DNA of 64,000 bases from Sulfolobus sp. A20 (GCF_001719125.1 NZ_CP017006.1:2494384-2558383), one strand, 5' to 3'; counted from the stretch's first letter, positions 27,510 through 37,557 are shown. Numbers and translations: made by a program. The notes: generated by a model not told the origin, from the sequence alone.

Positions 27510-28967
27510 ATGACTGAGGAAAACAAGAAGATTGAAGAATATACTCTAAAGAAAGGAGCAGTAGGATTATGGCATGGAGTGTTTCAATCGTTCTCTTTTG
27601 TTGCTCCAGCTGGAGATGTAGCCATATTATTAGTAGGAACAGTAGCATTTGCAGAGCAATACACTGCTATATCCGTACTTCTTGCATGGTTGATTTATGG
27701 TCTTTTCATGATTACACCTTACGAGTTTTCTAAAATAAAGGCTAACGCTGGAAGTTATTACGCGTATTCTGCAGAAGGGAGTAAATGGTTAGCACCTATC
27801 GCCCTATTCTCTTGGATTGGGGAAAATTTGACTGGACCAGCGTTTAGCCTTTTAGGACTGTCTGGATTCATATTCCTATTATCTTCATTATTAAGTTCTA
27901 TTCCTTTCTTATGGATAGTGTTCTTAATTGCGTTAGCCGTATATATGGGATTATTGCCTTATTTAGGTATAAGACCGTCGTTAAATTACGTCATGTATAC
28001 GGGGTTTGCAGAAGCAATATTCCTAGTTATCGCATCTATTATAATTGTTATAAGATTAGGTTCAGCGAATACAATAATTCCCTTTACTATTTCGTTACCT
28101 TACATTCCCGCAATATTTTTTGGCGCTATTTTCTCGATACTAGATTTCACTGGCTTAGGCACTGTTACAACTATTTCAGAAGAGATGAAGGAATCTAAAA
28201 AGACAGTCAAAAAAGCTATAATATACGCATATATACTAGCTGGCATATCATTGATCTTACCAGCTTACGCGTTAACAGTTGGTTGGGGACTTAGTAATAT
28301 CTCTACTTATGCAACATCACCAGACCCTGGACTGATAGTTTTCCAAAAATTCTTAGGAATAGTAGGATTTGCACTTCTGGCAGCTTTTACAATTAATAGT
28401 TATTTATCATACAGTGTGGCTAAAACAAATGCAGTTAGCAGAATATGGTTTTCGGGAGCTAGAGATGGTATAATATTTCCTAAATGGTTAGCATATGTGC
28501 ATCCAAAATATAAAACTCCATCCCATGCCATACTCGTGTGGTTGAGTCTCGCGGTTGTTATTAGCTTGATATTTGGAATATTATTTGGACCAGTAAACGG
28601 AGGATTAGTTTTACTAGATATGGCAGGCGTCTGTATACTTGCTGTTCATGCAGTAACCAACTCAGCACTATCATTATACATAAAGCATACACGTCAAAAT
28701 TACTCGCCGTTGGATGTAATTAAGTTCTTCCTTGCACCTTCTATAGCAAGTGTATTTTCAGTACTTATTATATATTTTAGCTTACAGTCAGCATTAGCCC
28801 AAGCTATAGCTCAACCTACATCTCTGAACTTCGCCTTTTTTGGAGCTACATTAATGGGTGTAATATGGGTACTAATAGGAATTGGTATATCATACTACTA
28901 TCTGAAGAGAAAGCCAGACATATTGGCGAAGGCTGGAAGCTTTGATGCTGAGAGGGATATAGAATGA
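27510..28967 (+). CDS. APC-family amino acid permease
   Basis: About 485 residues with 12 membrane helices. GVFQSFSFVAPAGDVAIL in helix 1 and IFSILDFTGLGTVTTISEEMKESKKTV (helix 6 and the conserved loop) mark the amino acid-polyamine-organocation superfamily. The ATG at 27510 is about 28 bases after an AAATTTTTATAG box and gives a leaderless mRNA. A longer reading from 27447 starts upstream of the box and is unlikely. The next gene begins inside its last codons (ATGA overlap), so the two are co-translated. The divergent neighbour is the aminotransferase, which suggests uptake of its amine substrate. Confidence 0.83.
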   Translation: MTEENKKIEEYTLKKGAVGLWHGVFQSFSFVAPAGDVAILLVGTVAFAEQYTAISVLLAWLIYGLFMITPYEFSKIKANAGSYYAYSAEGSKWLAPIALFSWIGENLTGPAFSLLGLSGFIFLLSSLLSSIPFLWIVFLIALAVYMGLLPYLGIRPSLNYVMYTGFAEAIFLVIASIIIVIRLGSANTIIPFTISLPYIPAIFFGAIFSILDFTGLGTVTTISEEMKESKKTVKKAIIYAYILAGISLILPAYALTVGWGLSNISTYATSPDPGLIVFQKFLGIVGFALLAAFTINSYLSYSVAKTNAVSRIWFSGARDGIIFPKWLAYVHPKYKTPSHAILVWLSLAVVISLIFGILFGPVNGGLVLLDMAGVCILAVHAVTNSALSLYIKHTRQNYSPLDVIKFFLAPSIASVFSVLIIYFSLQSALAQAIAQPTSLNFAFFGATLMGVIWVLIGIGISYYYLKRKPDILAKAGSFDAERDIE

Positions 28968-30013
28968 TCGAATTAAAAAAGATCTCCTCTAATTTGGTAG
29001 CGGGCATAGGTTCTTTAAATAAGATAGATCAGTACTTAGAGACTCTTAAATATCCTAAATCCGTTCTAATTCTCACTGGAGAAAATACATACAAGATAGC
29101 TGGAAAGGTGGTATATGATAAATTGAATGCTAGTGGATATAAAGTAAATATAAAAATAATAGATATAAAGGGGAATCTAGAAGAAGTTAAACAACTGACC
29201 TCTCACGTTAAAGAGAACTTTCCACACGAATTATTAGTAGCTGTTGGTGGAGGGAGTATAGCTGATATAGCTAAATATATATCAAACGAAACCAATTCAT
29301 TATTAGCGATTATACCTACAACTTTATCTAGTGATGCCTTTTCTACAGGCTACAGTGTTTTCTGGAACGGAAGCCAAAAACAGGCAATAAAGACGAAGGC
29401 TCCTAATCTAATAATTGGGGATTATAATGTACTTAAAAATCAACCAAAAAGGTTTATTGCAGCAGGTGTAGGAGACATGATTTCCAAATTGACTGCAATA
29501 CCAGACTGGAGATTAGCGTTTTGGCTAGCTGAAGAACCATATAACGATTTTGCAGCTAAAATAGCTATTTCAGAAACTAAACTTCTCATAAATAGAATAG
29601 ACGATATAAGTAATGCAAATTACATAGGGATAAGTACATTGTTTCAAGCAGAAGTCTTAGATGGATATCTTATGGAGATCTCTGGTACAACTAGAGTAGC
29701 TGCAGGAGCTGAGCATCTGATCAGTTTCGCATTAGAAAACATTTCTGAAAAAGGTCTACATGGAGAGTATTGTGGAATAGGAACAATAATTGTAAGTTAT
29801 TTACAACGTGGATATAATTATTCTAAAAGGGTGAGAAAACTTTTGGAAAAAGTTAATGCCCCAGTAACAGCGGATCAGTTAGGTTTAAATAAATCACAAT
29901 TAGTTAAGGCAATTACTATCGCTAATAAGATGAGGAATTGGTACACGATACTGAGTTATGGTATAAGTGAGGCGTCTGCAGAAAGGCTATTAAGATATAC
30001 TCATATAATTTAA
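28964..30013 (+). CDS. Glycerol-1-phosphate dehydrogenase paralogue
   Basis: 349 residues of the iron-containing ADH / dehydroquinate-synthase-like fold. It has the NAD loop GGGSIADIAKY (about 95-105), the PTTLSSDAFSTG loop, and metal ligands in GVGDMISK (Asp), GAEHLISF (His) and LHGEYCGIG (His). This is the pattern of archaeal G1P dehydrogenase (EgsA), which makes the lipid backbone. The divergence and the 4-base overlap with an amino acid permease suggest a paralogue working on another small hydroxy or keto compound. The essential egsA would be expected elsewhere. Which one is the true EgsA cannot be decided here. Confidence 0.72.
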   Translation: MIELKKISSNLVAGIGSLNKIDQYLETLKYPKSVLILTGENTYKIAGKVVYDKLNASGYKVNIKIIDIKGNLEEVKQLTSHVKENFPHELLVAVGGGSIADIAKYISNETNSLLAIIPTTLSSDAFSTGYSVFWNGSQKQAIKTKAPNLIIGDYNVLKNQPKRFIAAGVGDMISKLTAIPDWRLAFWLAEEPYNDFAAKIAISETKLLINRIDDISNANYIGISTLFQAEVLDGYLMEISGTTRVAAGAEHLISFALENISEKGLHGEYCGIGTIIVSYLQRGYNYSKRVRKLLEKVNAPVTADQLGLNKSQLVKAITIANKMRNWYTILSYGISEASAERLLRYTHII

Positions 30014-30140
30014 CTAAAAATAATGGAAAAGCCTATCAAAACTTAATATTAGATCACACATTTTTGGAAAAATGATAGTGATTTTTTTTAACAAAAAATA
30101 TTCAAAATAGTTTTGATGTATAAAAAGATATTAAATAAAA

Positions 30141-31865
30141 TTACTTATTAATCCTTATCTTCTTAGTTTCATCCCAATCAATCTCATAATTACCGTTAAC
30201 TTCCTTAATTTTTACCTTATAGATTTTTTCTGCGTCCTCAACGCTAATGTACTCATTTAGAACATCGTTTAAAACCAGATAAGGATCTCTCTCCGCTGGA
30301 TTGCCCCAACCTCCACCCCCACCACTTCTTAAACTTACTTTATCGCCTTTACGAAGTAGTAATGAGGCTACTTTTCTCACTCTCCTAGACTCTTCTCCTC
30401 TCTTAAATATCATACAATAATTTGGCGTTCCGTTCATTCCACCTTCAACTCCCCATGTAGTGTACTTTGACCTTCCTATTGAAACTGTGAAGTAGGCCTC
30501 TTCGCACATCACTACATAATCCTTGACTATTCCGAATCCTCCCCTGTATTTTCCATGCCCAGTTCCATCACTAACGTTCAATTCTAATCTATCAACTAAG
30601 ATTGGCATCCTCTTTTCGTACACTTCGGCTGAAGCTATATATGTTTCCCCGTCCCCACTAGCTACTAGCCCGCTCTCCCCATCGGAATTATTACTTGCTC
30701 CCCATCCACCTGGTTGTGGTTCCACAATTGCGAAAGGTTCTCCATCTTCCTTCATACCCCCTAGTATGGTTGCGAGAATTGATAAAAAGTGTCCGGCTGG
30801 GAGTCTTCCATTAACGTGAGGAGCTAACGCTTTCCATACTAAATCTGTAGCGTATGACATCGACTCCCAATAGGTTGACGTCGGAGCTGGTCTCTTAGGA
30901 TTAAATATACTACCCTCCGGGGCTATTACTTCTAAAGGTTTGAAATACCCAGCATTAGGTGGAGCATGAGGATCCGTAACTGCCATATATATTTCCCTTA
31001 CTGCAGAGACTGTTGCAGGTAATGGAGAATTTATTGGTCCTCTAACTTGTTTAGAACTTCCAGTGAAGTCAGCTATAAATTTATCCTCAGTTATTGTAAC
31101 TTTTACTTTTACATAAACTGGATTATCAGACATTCCATCATCATCTATGTAATCCTCTGCCTCATATACGCCCTTAGGTAGCTCCTTAAGTCTTAACTTA
31201 CTTAATCTCTCCCCATCTTCTATTAGCTTATCCATTGCCGTTAAAACGTTATCAATACCATACTTCGTAACTAACCTCTCAACTCTCTTATACGCTACTC
31301 TCATAGATGCTATCTGTGCTTCCATATCCCCTAATGTAGCATCTGGCATTCTGGAATTGGCCTTTATAATATCAATTACATCTCTGTTGGGTTTTCCCTC
31401 CACGAATAGTTTTATGGAAGGTAACTGAAGTCCTTCTTGATATATTTCAGTAGCATCTGATGTCCAACTCCCGAAATGCATTCCACCTATCTCACTCCAA
31501 TGTCCCTTATTAACGACGAAGCCTAAAAGAATATCCTTATAAAACATCGGCATTATTAGAGCTACGTCGTTTAGGTGGGTTCCTCCATCATAAGGTATGT
31601 TAGTAGCTATAATATCACCAGGTTTTATTTCATCCCTCCACTTAGCCATTACGTCTCGTATAGTAAAATCTAATACTCCAGAAAATCCTGGGACACCCGG
31701 AGCTTGGACTACAAGACCTCTACCGTACTTATCAGTTATACCTACGGCGAAATCTAACACTTCGTATATCACAGGGTTTCTAGCAGTCCTACTGAAGGCG
31801 TAAAACATTTCCTCAGAAGCTACTATTAATCCGTTCTTAATTATTTCTAAAGTAAACTGATCCAT
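30141..31865 (-). CDS. hyuB: Hydantoinase/oxoprolinase subunit B
   Basis: 574 residues of the HyuB family. Typical text includes DFAVGITDKYGRGLVVQAPG, GDIIATNIPYDGGTHLNDVALIMP (about 82-105), HWSEIGGMHFGSWTSDATEIYQEG, EVIAPEGSIFNPKRPAPTSTYWE and, near the C-terminus, SGGGGGWGNPAERDP. With HyuA it forms an ATP-dependent enzyme that opens 5-membered cyclic amides (N-methylhydantoin, 5-oxoproline) or carboxylates ketones (the acetone/acetophenone carboxylase branch). The two genes are 5 bases apart and read as one operon. Confidence 0.9.
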   Translation of the reverse strand: MDQFTLEIIKNGLIVASEEMFYAFSRTARNPVIYEVLDFAVGITDKYGRGLVVQAPGVPGFSGVLDFTIRDVMAKWRDEIKPGDIIATNIPYDGGTHLNDVALIMPMFYKDILLGFVVNKGHWSEIGGMHFGSWTSDATEIYQEGLQLPSIKLFVEGKPNRDVIDIIKANSRMPDATLGDMEAQIASMRVAYKRVERLVTKYGIDNVLTAMDKLIEDGERLSKLRLKELPKGVYEAEDYIDDDGMSDNPVYVKVKVTITEDKFIADFTGSSKQVRGPINSPLPATVSAVREIYMAVTDPHAPPNAGYFKPLEVIAPEGSIFNPKRPAPTSTYWESMSYATDLVWKALAPHVNGRLPAGHFLSILATILGGMKEDGEPFAIVEPQPGGWGASNNSDGESGLVASGDGETYIASAEVYEKRMPILVDRLELNVSDGTGHGKYRGGFGIVKDYVVMCEEAYFTVSIGRSKYTTWGVEGGMNGTPNYCMIFKRGEESRRVRKVASLLLRKGDKVSLRSGGGGGWGNPAERDPYLVLNDVLNEYISVEDAEKIYKVKIKEVNGNYEIDWDETKKIRINK

Positions 31866-31870
31866 TCATA

Positions 31871-33913
31871 TCACCTCGTAATTATTACATTACCATATTC
31901 GTCTATTTCTCCTCTTTGCCCCTTAAGTATTATTATCGTTGACGTTGGATCCTCTAATACAGCAGGACCGGGAACTTTATACCTTGTAGGCAACGTAGAT
32001 TTATCGTAGACTTTGAACTCCTCATATCTGCCATTTATGAATACGTTTCTGGTAGTTTCCTTAACACTATTACCATTTAGCTTACGCTTTAATAACGGAA
32101 CCTTTCTTGCTTTAATTATTCCATATACACGGAAATTAACAATCTCTATAGGACTATCTGACTTAAAGGAATAAGTTGCTTCATGTTGCAAGTGGAATTT
32201 ATTTACTATTTCCTTAATTTCCTTATCTCCTAACTCCCCATTCATAACATTAACCTTAACTGTATGTGACTGTCCATAGTATCTCATCTCTGCCTCTCTA
32301 AACATCACAACGTCATTTATATTAAATCCCTCTGAGGCAAAGACTTGTAAAATCTTTTTCTCTAATTCATCAAATATACTATTAATTTTATCAATGGCAT
32401 CTTCTTTATCTATCCTCACCAATTCAGTTTTAACTAAGTCATGCCTAATATCGGCTACTAACATTCCCCATGCAGAAAACACACCAGGCGGTACAAAAGG
32501 AACTATAACTTTCTTTATGTCTAATTCTTCAGCTATGAAAGGAGCGAACATTGGTCCAGAACCTCCATATGCTATTAAAGCAAAGTCTCTAGGGTCGTAT
32601 CCTCTTTGAACAGAAACTAATCTTATTACGTTTACCGCGTTGTTATTCGCCAACTTTAATATGCCTTCAGCCGCTTCATCTACTGAAATTTTATAATGAT
32701 CAGCTATCTTGCTTATTACCTTCTCTGCCAATTCTTTCATTACTTTCAATTTTCCTCCTAATAGCTCACTAGGATTAAGTAACCCAGTAACAATATATGC
32801 GTCAGTGACAGTTGGCTCAGTTCCTCCTCTACCGTAAGCAGCTGGTCCAGGGTATGAACCAGCAGCCTTAGGTCCTACTTTGAGATTATCTATCTCGTCG
32901 ATCCATGCGATACTTGTACCTCCATTTCCTACCTCTACAATATCTATTGTAGGAACTTTCACGGGATAACCTGGTGAATATGCATTTCTTTCAATATAAT
33001 AATCAGTTATAATATTGGGCATTAAGTTCTCCACGAGACTAGCCTTAGTAGTAGTACTTCCCCCATCTAATCCTATAATGTTTCTCTCATGAGCCAATTC
33101 CCCTATTGCAATAGCCCCTATTATACCTGCTACTGGACCGGACTCTAATGTGGTAATAGGAAAGTCCATAGCGAAATCGAAGGTCGCCATCCCACCATTA
33201 GAGAGCATAGAGTAGTATTTACCTTTAAACCCTCTTTTATCTATCTCTGTTTTAAGTTTTTTTAGATAATTGCTCATCTTAGGCTTAATGTAGGCGTTAA
33301 GCACTGCTGTATTAGTCCTCTCGTATTCTCCCCATTCCCTGGTAATCTCGTGAGAAAGAGTAATAAACGCATTATCCCCTATAATTTCTTTTAATACTTC
33401 CTTAGCTTTCAATTCATGAGTAGGATTAACATATGAGTTGATGAAGGATATCGCAATGGATTCCACACCTTTTTTTATAAGGTAATCAGCTACTATTTTC
33501 AATTCTTCAATGTTTAAAGGAGTTATTATCTCCCCAGACGATGTTATCCTTTCACTCACTTCTCTTCTTAAATATCTTGGAACGAATGGTTCTGGTTTCC
33601 TATACTTGAAATTATACATGTCTCTCCTATTCGCCCTTTGTATTTCAAGAATATCTCTAAATCCCTTGGTAGTAATAAGTCCTACTTTAGCACCTTTTCT
33701 TTCTATTATAGTGTTTATAGCTAAGGTCTGACCGTGAATTATCTCCATAGCATTTTTCAAATCAACTTTAGATTCTTCTACTGCTCTTATTACGCCTATG
33801 GAAGGATCTTGAGTAGTAGTTTCTACCTTTATCCACTCGAATTCGTCCTTGCTCTGATCATAGTATACTAAGTCTGTGAACGCGCCACCTATGTCTATTC
33901 CAATTCTTATCAT
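31871..33913 (-). CDS. hyuA: Hydantoinase/oxoprolinase subunit A
   Basis: 680 residues. The ASKHA-type phosphate loop IRIGIDIGGAFTDLVYYD is at 2-19, ETTTQDPSIGVIRAVEE follows, then GHEGQTLAINTIIERKGAKVG-type text, TLESGPVAGIIGA and GLDGGSTTTKASLVEN as the second nucleotide motif, and AYGGSGPMFAPFIAEELDI. Partner of HyuB. Transcription starts at or next to the ATG (CCTTAAATTTG 25 bases upstream), and a perfect inverted repeat at 33970-34009 separates it from the divergent Lrp-type regulator. Regulation by that protein is likely. Confidence 0.92.
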   Translation of the reverse strand: MIRIGIDIGGAFTDLVYYDQSKDEFEWIKVETTTQDPSIGVIRAVEESKVDLKNAMEIIHGQTLAINTIIERKGAKVGLITTKGFRDILEIQRANRRDMYNFKYRKPEPFVPRYLRREVSERITSSGEIITPLNIEELKIVADYLIKKGVESIAISFINSYVNPTHELKAKEVLKEIIGDNAFITLSHEITREWGEYERTNTAVLNAYIKPKMSNYLKKLKTEIDKRGFKGKYYSMLSNGGMATFDFAMDFPITTLESGPVAGIIGAIAIGELAHERNIIGLDGGSTTTKASLVENLMPNIITDYYIERNAYSPGYPVKVPTIDIVEVGNGGTSIAWIDEIDNLKVGPKAAGSYPGPAAYGRGGTEPTVTDAYIVTGLLNPSELLGGKLKVMKELAEKVISKIADHYKISVDEAAEGILKLANNNAVNVIRLVSVQRGYDPRDFALIAYGGSGPMFAPFIAEELDIKKVIVPFVPPGVFSAWGMLVADIRHDLVKTELVRIDKEDAIDKINSIFDELEKKILQVFASEGFNINDVVMFREAEMRYYGQSHTVKVNVMNGELGDKEIKEIVNKFHLQHEATYSFKSDSPIEIVNFRVYGIIKARKVPLLKRKLNGNSVKETTRNVFINGRYEEFKVYDKSTLPTRYKVPGPAVLEDPTSTIIILKGQRGEIDEYGNVIITR

Positions 33914-33969
33914 TATTCAATTGGATATCTATACAAATTTAAGGATTTGTTTTCTAAAGTTTAATAATA

Positions 33970-34009
33970 CATAGTCCTTTGAACTACTAAACCCATTCAA
34001 AGGACTATG
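33970..34009. promoter_or_regulatory. Inverted-repeat operator between hyuA and lrp
   Basis: CATAGTCCTTTGAA (33970-33983), a 12-base spacer, then the exact reverse complement TTCAAAGGACTATG (33996-34009). Arm centres are 26 bp apart, about two and a half helical turns. It lies between the hyuA TATA (about 33938) and the TATA of the Lrp gene (about 34018-34030), so one protein could control both. It is not AT-rich like its surroundings. The assignment to the adjacent regulator is inferred. Confidence 0.65.
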
Positions 34010-34050
34010 GGTAAAAGATTTTTATTATAAAAAAATATAGTTGGCATGAA

Positions 34051-34530
34051 ATGGCAAAGAAATGGGAGGATATCCTTTCTAAATATCTTGACGAAAAGGA
34101 TATCAAGATTTTGAAAATATTAAATAAGAACGCTAACATATCAGATGCTAAGATTGCTAGAGAAATAGGATTATCAAAAACTACTGTTAGAATGAGGAGG
34201 CTAAGATTGGAAAATAAGCAAATCTTAAGAGTGGTAGGAGTTATAGTTCTTCAAAATTTAGGTGTGCCTTATGCTGACATACTCGTGAAACTAAAGAATG
34301 TGAAGGAACTAAGAGAAAACTACATTAAGTCTTTGATTTCCAATGAACTAATTTACGAAATAACTGAATATGTAGGGGAGTGGGATCTTCTGGTGAGAGT
34401 TTTTCATTCCGATCCAGTTCAGTTAAAGGGGGAGATTTTAACTATAATCAACCACGATGCTGTTATGGATTATAAGATAAATTTTGCTATAAGATCCCAT
34501 AAGGCGTGGGGTGCTACGATTTTACAGTAA
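34051..34530 (+). CDS. Lrp/AsnC-family transcription regulator
   Basis: 159 residues: winged HTH at about 12-60 (DEKDIKILKILNKNANISDA, then IGLSKTTVRMRRLRL), then a RAM effector domain (VVGVIVLQNLGVPYADILV... YVGEWDLLVRVF). These proteins act as dimers or octamers and respond to amino acids or their derivatives. Divergent from hyuAB and followed by the NCS1 operon, it probably senses the cyclic amide substrate. The ATG at 34051 lies about 27 bases after TTTTTATTATAAA; an out-of-frame ATG at 34045 is ignored. Confidence 0.88.
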   Translation: MAKKWEDILSKYLDEKDIKILKILNKNANISDAKIAREIGLSKTTVRMRRLRLENKQILRVVGVIVLQNLGVPYADILVKLKNVKELRENYIKSLISNELIYEITEYVGEWDLLVRVFHSDPVQLKGEILTIINHDAVMDYKINFAIRSHKAWGATILQ

Positions 34531-34722
34531 AAACAATTTTCGTATTATACTAATATAAAAATTTTTCGTATATCTAGTAGTCTAAAGTAATTGTATACCA
34601 TAGCCCATTATTGCAAGGTAACATTGAAACATAACCTTATATATAGCTGAATATTTTGAAAAGTAAATTTATCGCTAAATAACGTGTAAAAATTTATTAT
34701 TATTACTAAGTTAACATAGAGT

Positions 34723-36090
34723 ATGGGAGGAAAGGAAAGTAGAGAGGTAAGTTCCAGGTTCGATGATTATTCCCTAGAAGAGGTACCTAAGCACTCTAGA
34801 TATGGATTTTATAACATGTTCCTAGTGTTCGCTTCTGTTTACGGGGCTATCGCTGTAATATGGGCTGGAGGAGCGTTAGGATATGGTTTAACATTCAGTC
34901 AAGCAATGATGGCAGTATTAGGTGGTACTTTAGTTCTAACCATTTTAGGAGGGCTAGCTGCTGCCATAGGTTCCTATAGTGGACTTTCAACCTATGTATT
35001 ATGGAGATTTCCTCTAGGTAGATGGGGAGGAAAGATTGCCGGATTTTTATTGATAACAGTAACTACTGGAATTGGGTGGTATGCTGTTGAAACGTGGTTA
35101 TTCGGCATAGTTATGAGCGAAATATTTCCTCACAATCCGTTCTTTTCAGTTGGTTTCGCAGCAATTTGGGGAGGCATAATAATGATCATTATGACATATA
35201 TAGGATATAGAATGTTATCGTTCTTAAGCTATTTCACTATTCCCTTCCATATATGGTTAATTGCGATAGGTATTGCTATAGTTATCGCACTAAAAGGTGG
35301 ATTTTCCGCTGTCATGTCTGCTGTACCAACCTCACACATGAGTTTATTAGATGGAATATCAGCCACTGTAGGATTATATAGCGCGGGAACTATAATATCT
35401 CCAGACATAGCTAGGTTTGGTAAAACCGCAAAAGATGCTAGTATGGCGTGGGTAGCTCATATTATTTTCCTATATCCGTTCTTGATATTAGGTGGAGTAG
35501 CAATGGTTCTGGTAACTGGTACATATTTAGTTACTAACGCTATGTTGGAGTTAGGTATGGGAGCTGGAGTCTTGCTAATTATAATATTTGGTCAATTCAT
35601 AATAAATACGGATAACTTGTATAGTGGATCATTATCTCTTGTTAACTTATATCCAATGAGAAGAGAGTTAGCATCAGTAATTAATGGCGTAATAGGAACT
35701 GCTGTAGCAGCATACGTAGGATTCACTGCAGGTTCGTCTATAACTCCTTTCGAGAATTTCATAACTATATTAGGAAACATTCTTCCACCTATGGGAGGTA
35801 TAGCTATTGCTGACTTCTTCATCGTAAGAAGGTACTTAAAAGGAGTTAAAGACCCACATGAGAGGTATAAGTTTAAGCCTGGGAACGCTTACTATAATCT
35901 TAATATTGCTGGTATAGTAGCATTAGGATTAGGTGCACTAGTAGGATTTTTAGTTCCCTATGGTATAGCTGCAATAAACGCGTTAATAACTGGTTTCCTA
36001 GCATATATTTTAATATACTACGTTTTTAAGTCACTAGGAAAAAGTCCAGAGATCTTACCATACACTTATCAAGGTGGTAGATTATCATGA
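34723..36090 (+). CDS. NCS1-family nucleobase/hydantoin permease
   Basis: 455 residues with 12 membrane helices. SRYGFYNMFLVFASVYGAIAV at the start, the GTLVLTILGGLAAAIGSYSGLS stretch, and ISPDIARFGKTAKDAS (about 226-241) are typical of the NCS1 cytosine/allantoin/hydantoin symporters (CodB, Mhp1). It brings in the cyclic substrate using an ion gradient. First gene of an operon: the next gene overlaps by 4 bases. An AAAATTTATTATT box about 28 bases before the ATG implies a leaderless mRNA. Confidence 0.87.
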   Translation: MGGKESREVSSRFDDYSLEEVPKHSRYGFYNMFLVFASVYGAIAVIWAGGALGYGLTFSQAMMAVLGGTLVLTILGGLAAAIGSYSGLSTYVLWRFPLGRWGGKIAGFLLITVTTGIGWYAVETWLFGIVMSEIFPHNPFFSVGFAAIWGGIIMIIMTYIGYRMLSFLSYFTIPFHIWLIAIGIAIVIALKGGFSAVMSAVPTSHMSLLDGISATVGLYSAGTIISPDIARFGKTAKDASMAWVAHIIFLYPFLILGGVAMVLVTGTYLVTNAMLELGMGAGVLLIIIFGQFIINTDNLYSGSLSLVNLYPMRRELASVINGVIGTAVAAYVGFTAGSSITPFENFITILGNILPPMGGIAIADFFIVRRYLKGVKDPHERYKFKPGNAYYNLNIAGIVALGLGALVGFLVPYGIAAINALITGFLAYILIYYVFKSLGKSPEILPYTYQGGRLS

Positions 36091-36476
36091 ACTTAAACAA
36101 TTTATTCACATACTACTTAATAGTAAACTTCTTAATGAGCATAGCATACATTAGCCTATATATAGCAGATATAGCTTATTTTGTCAAAATTTACAATTTG
36201 ACATATGGCGTTCTTGTCTTGTTTTTATGCATTTGGGGTGTTATAAGATATCTCAGAAACAATAACATGGAGGATAAGACAAGAGCTGGAGTTCAGTTCT
36301 CATGGCTAATTGTTTCCTTCGCACTTGGTTATATCTCAATAATTTATGCCCCAGTCCTATATACTACACCTTCTATAGTGGCTATAGAAAGCTTAATGTC
36401 AATAATTCAAGCAGTATGGGGAGCATCATTATTATATCTCGCTTATAGAAGAGGATATTCGATAATAAAGGTGTGA
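36087..36476 (+). CDS. Small four-helix membrane protein
   Basis: 129 residues with four hydrophobic stretches (about 8-30, 34-50, 67-85, 95-115), mostly helical, with a few charged residues between the second and third (RYLRNNNMEDKTRAG). It overlaps the NCS1 permease by ATGA and is followed almost directly by the DUF917 gene, so it is made together with the permease. No family recognised. An accessory or stabilising subunit of the permease is a reasonable guess only. Confidence 0.6.
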   Translation: MNLNNLFTYYLIVNFLMSIAYISLYIADIAYFVKIYNLTYGVLVLFLCIWGVIRYLRNNNMEDKTRAGVQFSWLIVSFALGYISIIYAPVLYTTPSIVAIESLMSIIQAVWGASLLYLAYRRGYSIIKV

Positions 36477-36480
36477 CTTG

Positions 36481-37557
36481 ATGGAAACATACTATGTAAG
36501 AGCTTCGGACGTAAATAATTTAGTGACTGGCGCTGCTTTCTTAGGTACTGGCGGGGGAGGAGATCCTTATATAGGGGGTTTAATGCTTAAGAAAGCCATA
36601 GAGAGAAGGGGACCAGTAGAAGTGATAAGAAGTATCAAAGGTAGTAACGCCCATATAGTAGGAAGTGCAATGATGGGTGCTCCAATAGTTATGATCGAGA
36701 AGGTACCAAGTGGAGATGAGGCTCATAAAGCACTTAAAATGTACTCAGAACTTACCGGTAGAAAAGTTGAATACATTACTCCTCTGGAAATAGGTGGAGT
36801 GAATTCAACTATCCCTCTTATAGTTGCTTCAACTTTAGGTTTACCAGTGTTGGATGGAGATGGAATGGGAAGAGCGTTTCCAGAACTCCAGATGACTACG
36901 TTTTATTTTTACGGAGTAGATCCATCACCGGTAGTAGTTCTGGATGAAAGGGGAAACGTTTCAGTAGTTGAAGGAATAGACGGTGTATGGGCTGAAAAGA
37001 TAGCCAGAGTGATAACTCTGAGATATGGTGGGGCAGCATACATATCCCTTTATGGAACCACATTAGACATGTATAATAAAACAGCAGTCTTAAATACCTT
37101 ATCATTAGCGCTAAATATAGGGGAATTGTTAAATCAGTCTAAGTTTAATGAAGTATTAGATTACTTAAAGGCTAGAATATTATTTAAGGGAAAAGTCGTT
37201 GACGTTATTAGAAGAATAGAGAAAGGATTTTCGAGAGGTTTTGTCATAATAGAAGGAATGGAGGAGTACTCTAATAGATCCTTAAAAATAGATTTTCAAA
37301 ATGAGTTCTTAGTTGCAACTCTTAAAAACAATGTGTTAGTTACAGTTCCAGATCTAATAACAGTCTTAGATGTGTTCACCTTTAAGCCAATAACAACTGA
37401 TAGGATCAAATACGGTCAAAAGGTCTTAGTTGTGGGAATCCCGGCTCACGAAAGGCTAAGAACAAAAGAGGCATTAAAATATATAGGACCGAGAGCTTTT
37501 GGATATAGTATAGATTATAATCCAATAGAGAAGAGGGAGGAATTAACATGGCTATAA
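36481..37557 (+). CDS. DUF917 protein, hydantoinase-associated
   Basis: About 358 residues of the DUF917 family: FLGTGGGGDPYIGG near the N-terminus (about 19-32), EIGGVNSTIPLIVASTLGLPVLDGDGMGRAFPELQMTTF in the middle and GIPAHERLRT near the C-terminus. The family is found beside HyuA/HyuB and NCS1 permeases in many prokaryotes, and its biochemical role is not established to my knowledge. The ATG at 36481 (just after a TTG) is chosen. Its end overlaps the next gene by about 10 bases. Confidence 0.85.
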   Translation: METYYVRASDVNNLVTGAAFLGTGGGGDPYIGGLMLKKAIERRGPVEVIRSIKGSNAHIVGSAMMGAPIVMIEKVPSGDEAHKALKMYSELTGRKVEYITPLEIGGVNSTIPLIVASTLGLPVLDGDGMGRAFPELQMTTFYFYGVDPSPVVVLDERGNVSVVEGIDGVWAEKIARVITLRYGGAAYISLYGTTLDMYNKTAVLNTLSLALNIGELLNQSKFNEVLDYLKARILFKGKVVDVIRRIEKGFSRGFVIIEGMEEYSNRSLKIDFQNEFLVATLKNNVLVTVPDLITVLDVFTFKPITTDRIKYGQKVLVVGIPAHERLRTKEALKYIGPRAFGYSIDYNPIEKREELTWL

